Origin: Angiostrongylus vasorum | Taxonomy: Eukaryota > Nematoda > Chromadorea > Rhabditida > Metastrongylidae | Assembly (NCBI GenBank): GCA_018806985.1 | Contig: JADANN010000024.1 | Span: 248,001-312,000 of the forward strand | DNA: 64,000 bases | Direction: 5' to 3' | Shown: positions 13,320 to 22,600 of the stretch, piece after piece | Layout of the letters: the number at the start of each line of letters is the position of its first letter | How positions within the stretch are numbered: the first letter of the stretch is position 1 | The notes under the pieces: model-generated | Seen by the model: the letters and a program-made list of their open reading frames with translations, nothing else | What the model was told of the DNA's origin: nothing | Databases searched by the model: none | Translations under genes and position numbers: made by a program

Positions 13320-13605
13320 GCTAAGTGAAAGCAACAACAACACTAAATTGAACTCGATGTGGCATTTTCGTAGTCGTACTGTGACGGATATTCTTCAGTG
13401 GAGCACCGCACGAAAGCGGAACGCTCACCCTGCAGTACTCTTCTATACACGGTGGTTGTTGTTGACCACAACAGCTACGAAGAAGCCACCACGAGAACAC
13501 GAACAACAGTGGGCCATCGACTGGGATCATCGGCTCTGATGACAACGAAACCGTCGAAACGTTAGCCGAATAAAACATTTATATCAACCTATTGTAAGGT
13601 CAGTA
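13320..13605 (+). repeat. Family E repeat (Penelope-type terminal-repeat-like)
   Basis: Shares its body (ttcttcagtggagcaccg) with the 48.1-48.5 kb copy and its 3' end (CGAAACGTTAGCCGAATAAA, then a cctattgtaaggtcag-like end) with copies at 41.2, 47.2-47.4, 48.0 and 50.1 kb. A hammerhead-like motif lies at 13530-13569. Confidence 0.55.
13530..13569 (+). ncRNA. Hammerhead-ribozyme-like motif (type I, short stem III)
   Basis: Order: stem I 5' strand TCGGCT, core CTGATGA, a 13-base stem II region, core GAA, ACGT (self-complementary short stem III), T as the cleavage-site base, then AGCCGA, which pairs six for six with the stem I 5' strand. This is the layout known for ribozymes in Penelope-like retroelements, where a two-base stem III works in dimers. 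Stem II here is weak (ACG/CGT with mismatches), so activity is doubtful. Confidence 0.45.
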
Positions 13606-13694
13606 GTTTAAAGAGATGTTGATTATTTCACTACCGAGGTTTAACAACGGCCAGTTTCGGAATCGTTGTTTTACTAAAGTCAACATTCTAGAAA

Positions 13695-14082
13695 CCTCCT
13701 AGCTTACTGCCTCATCGTGCTTCAGAGGTGTTCCTGGGTGTCGGGCTGCGATGTACAGCAGAGGGATTCGTCCACCCAGCATGGTCTCCCAAGTTGAGTA
13801 GTCCGGGGGTTTCCATCAGGAAGCCTAGCTAATAGTAAACCAATACCCGAATCCACCACCGTTCTGGTATCAAAGTCGCATGGAGGCAAATCTCCCTCTG
13901 GTCTACAAGGGCTGCGATTACCTGTGGTGGTAAAGACCTGGGGCAGACTTCGGCCAGGCTGACCTCGGGATTCCAGGAAACCATAATGGCTTGACCAGCA
14001 AATCTTCGGAAAATGGAGATTATGCTAGGGCCCGCACTACCAGTGAGGACGGGCCGTTCAAATATCAAATAAGTAAGCAAGT
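13695..14082 (-). repeat. Family B retroposon with target-site duplication
   Basis: Full-length copy. The flanks are 13-base direct repeats, AACATTCTAGAAA at 13682-13694 and AACATCCTAGAAA at 14083-14095, with one mismatch. The tail side reads aaataagtaagcaagt, a simple repeat of the kind retroposons carry. Confidence 0.85.
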
Positions 14083-14129
14083 AACATCCTAGAAAGTATA
14101 TCGGTTTTAAAAGCTACATATTAAAAGTG

Positions 14130-14353
14130 GAAAGTGAAAATGAAACCCTCAAAGCCAAAGAGTTCTGGAAAACCAAACAAAGATCTTCAACCCATCGATT
14201 TCACTGCGACTCGATAGCCGTGAAGAGCGTCGAATACTCAGCTGACGTGCGTCGGCACGATGCCAACGTCCATTCGCTCTTCGGTCGATATCGCGGTATC
14301 TCGACGGAGCCTCCAGTGGCCAAGTGGTGGATCGTCTCGCTTCATAGCTTCTG
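14130..14353 (+). other. Candidate non-coding first exon of CHIC
   Basis: A relatively GC-rich block that ends at a strong donor (TTCTG|GTAAGTCC at 14354) and lies upstream of the acceptor cgttgcag (14721-14728). The frame that would join CHIC in phase is closed by a TAG, so if used it is 5' UTR. A 76-codon frame in another register is probably not coding. It lies in the divergent region between PWP2 and CHIC, which must also hold their promoters. Confidence 0.35.
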
Positions 14354-14734
14354 GTAAGTCCTTGGATCATTTATGACAGTGTTTCTGGATCGCTTTACCT
14401 TCAAATGGTAATGGATTCGACCTCATCCACGATGTTTCTGTGAGCCTATGAAGAGAGGTTTAGATAGCAGTGATGGATCTTTCCATTAGTGACAGCCGGC
14501 TGTAGTTCTGTTCAGCTCTTCATCGTTTATTATTATATTCCATAGTGTTTAAATTATAAGTCATTGAATATTAGGCGAATCTTTCATTAAGGCGAAGTAC
14601 GGTGCCCCCATTGGGCGTCTTCCCTTACCAAAATTTGTTGTTTTGTTAGTGCTGTTTTCTTCTAGACGTTACTCTAAGTGAACTACCCTCTCTGATTGAT
14701 CTAAGGGAGATCCATGTTTTCGTTGCAGCTCGGT

Positions 14735-17371
14735 ATGTCGCGACGTTCACGTGTTTCTGATGAGATCGACGTGATTTCGAGCAGTGACGACGACATACCG
14801 GTACCACCGTCGAAACCGCCGATAACCATACGTGGAGTCGGACACATCACGATGTACGTTGATCGTTTTCTTCCCTTTAGATAGGATAAAGCTTCCGGCA
14901 TTAAGCGATTCCTGGGTGATGCACGATGCGTTCAGCTTTGTTGAGCATCGTTAGAGGTAATTGAATTCATATTTGGCGTATATAACTACTTGCGATTGTT
15001 CACTGATCTATAAGGTGCCTTATATTATCTATAACCTCTATAAGCTAGGATCTATAAGAAACTGCCGGCAACCTTACGTGGTGTCGGACACATCACGATG
15101 TACGTTCATTGCCTTGTTCCGTTTAAAATCGATAAAGCTTGAGGCGTTGGTCAATCCCTGAGGGATGCACCGTACGTTCGACTTCATTAATATCGTTAGA
15201 GGTGACTGAACGCATATCTAGCCTATACAATGACTCACGGTAGCCTACAGATGTACCGAGTCAATGCTGCTATCCTCCCAGACAAGCTGAACCAGGGCGC
15301 AGGATCGAACCAACGACCACGTATGTACTGCGGACATCTCCAACCAATGTGATGCACGTAACCCTTTTCTTCGTTTGTTCTGTGGTAAACCATGTCTTGG
15401 TTAGAATAAGTACTAACAAGTAACAAATTGGACATGTAGAATGCGAGGCTCCTACTTGAAATGAGTTCTAGTTTTCATTCGAATCTTCCGTCGTTTGAGC
15501 TTTCGTTGCACTACTTGTGAGCAGAGCAGTGCTTGATCAAACAGCAGTACTGAAAGTGAACGGCGTGATTTTTAAGAGGACACTAATTGAATTCAAGTGC
15601 GATGGTATACAACTTTGAAATAAACAATCGGTGCACAGTTAATTTCGAGGTAAAATGAAATCACAATGTTAATTTTTTATTTACTGCTTACTACAATTTT
15701 CACGGCACGGTGTTATGTTATGTTATGTTGTTATGTTATGTTATGTTATATTATACTATAATGCTGAGATATTTGCAAAACTACGGATGGCGGATGTCTG
15801 CGTTGGGGTTCGAACACACTGTTACCCTTTTCTGGTGCTAACGCGTTCACCAGCACACCATTCCCGTCTTTCGTTTCGCCTTTCTCTGAGCTAGTTTTCT
15901 ACCTGCAGCCTCAGCTTAACTGACGATACTGATTTGGGCTGCCCTAACACATCTCGCTGACGGGTGGTTGCTAGTGGTACTGGTAGATATTTATAAAACT
16001 AGCTGAGAGAAAGGCGAAACGAAGGACGTGCATGATGTGGTAGTGAGCGCATTATAAAGCTAAAAGCTCGCGGCGTTGACCAACCTCTGAAAGATGCGCC
16101 ATGTATTATTCTTCATTAAGTATCGTTGGAGACGAATGCATATCTGTCCTTTACAATGGCTCGTGGTGGCCTACCAATGTATCGAGCCAGTGCTGCTTTC
16201 CTCCCAGACAAGTCTGGTACCACTTCGCCGACCCCGGAGTGATGGAAAGCTTGGTGGGCCATGGACGCGGTGATCGATTCCACGTGTCCGTCGCAGTGGC
16301 GCCTTCAACCACTCCGCCACACGCGCCCTAGTGAACATGTGAACGCATTAGCCCCTAAAAAGGGTAGTAGCGTTTTTGCCCACCACCGCAGACACCTGCT
16401 GTGCGTAGTTTTGCAAACATCTCGGCATCATTGTGGTTAAAACGAAATAGTCTGAAGTTTAAAACAGAACGTTCTGATACCAGCGGCGCTTCAGAAACAA
16501 GAAAGCTTGGCTTCCATTCTTTGATGAAAACAGGGTATGTCAGAAATTTGCTTTAATGAATAATTGTGCCTACACGAGTCCTGTGCACGAGCTTGAATCT
16601 TCAAAGCACTTCACAGTGACTTTGCTAGGAGATTTCTTCGTGGTCCTTGTGGCGTATAAGATATGGTCGTCGTGGTCGGGTGTCGTAGAAGTTTTTGTGG
16701 TTTAAAGTTATCTAAAATTGACTAAATTTGTACTAGCCTTTGTTTCTATAATAACATTATTTGAAAACGGTGCTTTCCCAAATGCTACCTTTCCTCTTTG
16801 AAGATGATAAAAACCTTTTGTCCTGAAGACTTATCGCTTTTAGTGATAAAAGTATTCTGTCAACATCGATGATTATGCACGACAAGCGAGTGTGGATACT
16901 AAGTCAGCTTGTTCATTGAGTTGGTGATGATGTGAGAAAATGTTGGTAGAGGTGGTGAAATTTTCTGGATGTGTGACGAGTTAAATATTTAGGTTTGGCT
17001 TGAATTCTCGGTTTGATACGGACTTTCCCAGTGAGTTGATAGGACGCGTTGCTCCCGAAGAGCTTTCTGATACCCTCGAACGCATCAATAATGTTCTTAA
17101 ACGGCACGTGCAGATGTCGAGTCGGTGGTTGTTGTGCGGATTGCTGTTTTGTTGCTGTTCGTTTGGATGCTCACTGTTTCCCGTTGTTTGCCTTAATAGG
17201 AGGACAGTGACCGCCGTTGAGAAGACATTGGACCATGAGAATGTCTGTTTGTATCACAAACTTGGCCTACACTGGCGTCTCGTAAAATGCCCAATGGATG
17301 GGTCGCGGTTAACGGAATATGTGCTAGAATTGCAGACTCTTCCGAAAGTTCAGCTTATGATGCCAGATTGA
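14735..17371 (+). CDS. CHIC2: Cysteine-rich hydrophobic (CHIC1/CHIC2) family protein
   Basis: CHIC proteins are small, palmitoylated through a cysteine cluster and bound to the plasma membrane and Golgi-derived vesicles. Two exons: 14735-14853 and 16993-17371, joined AT|G (methionine 40) to give 165 aa, the same length as human CHIC2. The N-terminus is serine/aspartate-rich. Then come RGVGHITMFG, a helical stretch EELSDTLERINNVLKRH, and the defining RWLLCGLLFCCCSFGC segment, with Cys 88, 93-95, 99 and 106. The C-terminus HKLGLHWRL…LMMPD is typical. An acceptor (ttgcag at 14723-14728) sits six bases before the ATG and could serve trans- or cis-splicing. The intron holds SINE copies and a tandem copy of the exon 1 end. 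The next plus-strand gene is SBDS. Confidence 0.95.
14880..15005 (-). repeat. SINE family A, tail-side fragment in tandem duplication
   Basis: Starts right after the CHIC exon 1 donor region with ggataaagcttccggcatt and covers the tail half of the SINE. It is part of a 246-base unit that recurs from 15059. Confidence 0.6.
15059..15101 (+). pseudogene. Duplicated 3' end of CHIC exon 1 with its donor site
   Basis: Matches 14813-14855 at 246 bases offset, including the GTCGGACACATCACGAT|GTACGTT donor context. The 5' part of the exon and any acceptor are missing, so it should not be spliced in. Confidence 0.6.
15128..15364 (-). repeat. SINE family A
   Basis: Follows the duplicated exon end. A deletion lies inside the core (cagacaagctgaaccagg), and the tRNA-like head is degraded (aaccaatgtgatgcacg). 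Confidence 0.65.
15715..16052. repeat. SINE family C inverted dimer with TATGT-type simple tail
   Basis: A (ttatg)n run at 15715-15750 precedes a minus-strand family C copy (to about 15905). A plus-strand head follows (gcctcagcttaactg…) and runs to about 16052. The two arms share the gcgaaacgaagg / ccttcgtttcgc blocks in opposite order. Confidence 0.65.
16056..16330 (-). repeat. SINE family A
   Basis: Well-preserved copy in the CHIC intron. The core tctggtaccacttcgccgac and head ccacacgcgcc are on the plus strand. The intron remainder 16331-16992 shows no exon-like sequence. Confidence 0.75.
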
Positions 17372-17804
17372 CGTATGATTTCTTAATCCAACGTTCTCAT
17401 GTCTCACTATCTATAAGCGGGGTTACTCCTACGGTTAAATATGGACTAAAAGCTCAAAGTGTCGTTTTCTCAAGAAATAGTTACGTAGTCTCAGGAATGG
17501 TGCTTTTGGTAAAAACAAGCAGTGTGGCGTTCGTTTTGAAATCCGGAAATGTTTGTGGTTGATGAAAGAATGCTATCAATGAAATCGTTAGCGCGTTTTA
17601 GCACTTAATCGTATTAGATTGATTGTGCAATTCTTTCTTAGGGTTAGAACTTAAGCTCCTCGTCTTTGTCGAAGACGTTCCTGTTACTACAAAGGATTTC
17701 GCTATTATAGAAGCTATTCGGCTTAAACATCATCTAGGGAAGCCATATTGAAATCGTTTAAGTTTGCGTGCAAAGTGACGTTGCGTAGTATTTCGATACA
17801 ACTA

Positions 17805-17865
17805 CAATGATGCTAAGGTATTTGCAAAACTCCGAACCAGAGATATCTGCAGTGGGGAAAGAATG
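17805..17865 (-). repeat. SINE family C fragment
   Basis: Short match, caatgatgctaaggtatttgc and onward for about 60 bases, downstream of CHIC. From 17866 to 18797 I see AT-rich unique-looking sequence without a supportable gene. Confidence 0.45.
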
Positions 17866-18797
17866 CTCTATATTTCGATGTGGCTATTTTTTCACGGCAA
17901 TTTTGCTGAAGGGTTTACAGAGAACAAAGGGTAGGATTTTTCTCCGGACGATGGCGGTTCTGTGGGCGACCTCGTGAACCATTTTTATGTATGAAATTGG
18001 TCGTGGTCCGACTATGACATGAGAACATGGTTTCAGGTGAGCTTGCTACATTAGGTGTCATTGTTGTTTATGCAACCAGGTCCAAATTTCCAAGCTGAAT
18101 TGGCTAGTGAGACAAGGTAAAGTGTTTTTCATAAGGAATTGTCTCTAATACTTCGTTATTTACGAAAACTTCGCAAGTGGTAGTGGTAGTCGGAGTGGTA
18201 TGAATAATGAATGAGTCACTAGGAGTGGGTTTCTTCACTGGCTAGAGATTCATTCCTTCATTCCTACAACCTCAGGTAGTTTCGGTGTGGCCATCAGCGA
18301 CTTGTATCATAATCCTCATTGTTTATAGGTCGTCCTCTATTGTAGAATGCATGCTATTCTTACTTCGTTCTCTTTTTCTTTTTCTTTTTATCTCGTTAGA
18401 CAGTCATATCCAATCCATTGATGTGGACCTCGTTGTATTTATGCTATAGTCGAGAAGTCGCCTATTTGATTGCAAAAATATGGGTAGTACAAAGCTATTA
18501 AGAGTCGTGTATTTTCAGTTGTGTTTATGTAACTTATTCGTTTTTAATGCAGACCACTATGTGCACTTAAATTTTGGAGTGACAATGTCAGAAGGCTTTA
18601 GGAGCAAGAGCCATATAAGTTTTGTTTTCCTTTCTGTTTATCAGAAATGTTATGAATGAAGATTTCAATAACGTGGAGTATTCTAGCTGTACTTCGGTAG
18701 AGATCCGTAGATGAATCTATGCAAATGTTGACCATTCATTGTTTTATTGCGTTTGGTATTGAATAAGAGGATTCGTTTCATAACAGCCTTACTCCGT

Positions 18798-19170
18798 TGG
18801 ACACTTGGATGACCAGTCTTCACTGGTTGTGCGAGCCCCAGCATGATTTCCAACTTTTTCGAAATTCTGCTGGTTAACCATCGTGGTTCCCTGGAGTCCC
18901 GAGATCATGCAGGCCAAAGTCTGCCCCAGGTCGTCACCACTACAAGCGGTCGCCGCCTTTGTGGATCAGAGGGAGATTTGCCACCATGCGACTTTGATAC
19001 CAGGACGGTGGTGGATCATGATATTGGTTTACTCTTAGCTGGGCTTCCTGATGGAAACGTCGGACTCCTTCTCAGGTTGGGAGACCCTGCTGGAGGGATG
19101 ACTTCCCCCGCTGTACATCACAGCCTGACACTCAGGAACACTTCCCAACGACAATGAGGCAGTAAACCGT
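18798..19170 (+). repeat. Family B retroposon
   Basis: Near-complete copy between CHIC and SBDS, from ggacacttggatgaccagtc to ccgttgggagg. The 104-codon frame through it is not a gene. The bases 19171-19637 hold the SBDS 5' flank. Confidence 0.75.
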
Positions 19171-19627
19171 TGGGAGGAACAAGCACGTAAAGGAAAATAT
19201 CTAGGTAGTAATACACTCGTTCGGAACTTTGCTGCTGTAAAAAAAAATTTGCGAAAGTTTGCCCACCAATGGTGGGTTGTGGGTTTGATGGGCCTGCGTT
19301 CGTGTACTACCAGTCACAAACCAGCTCATTTCTTAATAGCAAAACATCGTAGGCAAGATGAACATGGATGTTTCGTACCACTTACCAAGAAATGAAGATG
19401 TATAGTGTGTCTTGTAAAGTGTGGTTTACTAGTGTTCGTTATATTTTGCTATTTTTCTGTAAAACTCAGTTTCTCAGTGTACTGGCTTCAACCCGTGAAA
19501 TGGTTGCGGTTAACCCAGTACTCAGTGAGACATACGTTGTTTAGATTCTATTCTTGGTTGGTACCGCTCCTAGTACTTGTTTTTCTAAGGAGCTCTCATA
19601 ATTTATGAGAAATGATGGTGATTTAGT

Positions 19628-19637
19628 TGTTCTACAG
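19628..19637 (+). promoter_or_regulatory. Putative spliced-leader acceptor of SBDS
   Basis: tgttctacag ends directly against the SBDS ATG. Nematode trans-splice acceptors commonly lie this close to the start. The site was inferred from sequence only. Confidence 0.4.
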
Positions 19638-22600
19638 ATGTCGAAGATTATCAAGACACCAACAAATCAAAAGCTGCTTACTAATGTCGCAGTAGTCCGT
19701 TTGAAAAAAATGGGAAAACGTTTCGAGATCGCTTGCTATAAAAACAAGGTTGTCAACTGGAGGAATAAAAGGTCGGTTTTCTTTACGTGACAAAGAGATT
19801 CATGGTTCAGTTGCTTGTTTAGATGGGAATATTTGCTAGATTCCAGTCGCATTGGTTCGCAGTCAGTTTAAACCGCAAGTTTATGGAATGCAATTAGTTC
19901 TAGAGGAGGCTGGAGTAGTTAGTTAAGCAGTTCATCAGACCATCAGGAAGCAAGGTGCTGGTTCGACCACAGCTCCAACGCTTTCCTCCAATCGGCATGG
20001 AGACGCCTTTGCCTGGATATCTGCAAAATTTCGAAGAGAAACTACACAATCAGCATTGTACGACATTCATGAGGAAGTAGAAATCTTACTGAGGGTCGTG
20101 TATAGCGCAGTGGTTAGCGGCACGTCGCAATACACGTGGAATCGATCCTGTGCCCCCAATGCTGACCAAGCCCTCCATTCCTCTAGGGTCGGCAAATTGG
20201 TACCAGACTTGTCTGGGAGGATAGCAGCACTGGCGCGATACAGTGGAAGGCCACCGTCATCATATAGGCCAAATATGCATTCAATTACTTCAAACGGTGC
20301 TTGATGAAATCGAATAGATGGTCATCCATCAGGGATTGATCAACGTGGAGAGCTTTGTCTTTTATTCTTTTTTTGTAGTGGGGTTCTTCACTTAAGATAA
20401 AGCCATTAGAATCCATACATTTTCGTCGACATGCTACAGATTATTCCGATAAAGCTTCTTGCTTCCGCAACCCAAAAATCATCCTTTTTGTCGCTCAAGG
20501 GTGTTAGCGATTTTCTTATTGCGACGTGCAATGTGGCAGCCTTCCCACTGCATGATTATCTAACCTGAAAACGAGTTCGTCACATGCATCCAAAAACCGG
20601 GGTAAAAGAGCATTTTTTCACGAATTTTTGTAGCTATAAATGTAGGGTTGCTAAATTCCAATCCACAAAGGCTACCGACTTTCTGTGCTTGACCTCCGAA
20701 CACCCAACTACGTTTTTCTTAGGGCTTCAGTTGAAGCATTCTTGCCAAGTCACCAACATTTTCGTTAAGTGAAGAATGTCCTGCTGTTCACCTTGCAATT
20801 TGTTTTTACTTTTTTATTCATATGACCCGTCTCTTCATATTATGCTGGTTCAAGCTCTTCAGTAGGTTCGTTTTTTGCATCCATCATGCACGAGAATTTT
20901 TTGAATCCAGGTTTAGGCTTGGCTGCTAGTTCTGGATTTTGCCTTCTTTGTGAGTGTTGTTGAACACTGATCTAATTCCCTCGCATCCTAATACTGCTCT
21001 GTCAAGACTTCCGCAAATTTTCTTCACAAACAGTCGTCGGCTTTTGTAGATTAGACGGGGCTTTTCATACACAAGTTAGGGAGTCGCATGCTGTTCCATC
21101 CTGGATTTTCCAGTGAAATGGAAAAGAAGAAAAGAGATTGTTGAACAAAATACGGGTGGTCTTACTCTTTGAAAGAGAACACAGCCTTGAAAATGGCGAA
21201 TACAAGACTGAAACCTGAAAGGTAATTCTCCGTATTAAAAGAACATGTAACCAACAACGCGTCAGCTCAACAGGGAGTTTGTAAGGTTTAAATAAATTAG
21301 GTGTTAATGCCATGGTTTATTGAAAGTGGGTCTTTCGAATTATTACACACTAGTATAGTCCGATTTTTCCGAACCCTGAGGAATGAAAGGTATGATTGTC
21401 CCGATAAGTCGAAGCTGTGAGCGTACTCGTATTGCACTCGTCCCAGCTCAGTACATTGTGAAAATTGTGTCAGAAATGTGACAGAATTCCGGTAATTTAG
21501 TGTTCACTGTCGAACTAGATTTTTTACTAGATTTGATATTTCGGAACTAAGGAGTGACTAGGCGTGTCTAGAAATGTGGACTGATATATACACGCATATA
21601 TTTTATTTTTATATGACCCGTTTTCACATGTACTTTGCGCATCTCAGCACTTCTCACATTCGATTCGTTTCTACGAAGATCTTCCAACTTTTACGTTTGA
21701 CTTCGGTTGCTGCTTGAGGAATTCCATTTCATCTTGAACGTCGCAGAATGCTGGTCGAGTCGATTCTCCCTGGAGTCCTGAGATAGCCAGGCTAGAGCGT
21801 TTCCGTTTGGATTACAGAGAGAGGTTTTTTCCCGGAAAAGTCAGGTACCAATTTCTCCACCAATGAGGGATGAAAAGCATGGTTGGCCCGGAGCGCAGTC
21901 CAACTAGCACCATGCTCATGTTGACCGACAACACTACCACTGTGCTATCCACCCCGACTGATATATAGGAATTAAGAAATATCAGATGAGTAACGGAACT
22001 TCAAAAATGCTTTTTGTTGACACATCAGTTTTAGCGAAAAAGATATTGACGAAGTTCTTCAAACTCACACCGTATTTTCAAACGTATCGAAAGGACAAGT
22101 GGCAAAAAAAGATGAGTTGACTGCAGCATTCGGCACTGACGATCAACTGGAAATCTGTAAATTGGTGCGTTTATTTTTGCTAGATTGTGCTCCGTTCTAC
22201 GTGGGAAATTTTGGAAACTTATACATTTTGCAGTAATCGAGGAAAGATTCAGATTCTGGAAAGAGGCGACTTGCAAGTATCCGAGAAAGAGCGCCAGGCG
22301 GCAACAGATCAATCATTGAAGGAGGTACCCTTCCAATATCTTAACATTACTTACTTACTTGACACTTGAACGGCCCTTCCTCACTAGTTGTGCGGGCTCC
22401 AGCATAATCACCATTTTTCGGAGATTTGCTGGTTAAGCCATTGTAGTTCCCTGGAATCCCGATGACAGCTTGGCCAAAGTGTGCCCCAGGTCGTCACCAC
22501 GACAGGCAGTCGCAGCCCTTGTGGATCAGAGGGAGATTTGCCACCATGCGACTAGTTTAATACTAGGACGCTGGTGGATGGATCCTGGCATTGCTTTACT

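Noticed and set aside
20095..20165. tRNA-like sequences with A and B boxes (here and in many other places)
   Set aside because: They are SINE heads: no intact acceptor stem, anticodon stem-loop or cloverleaf.
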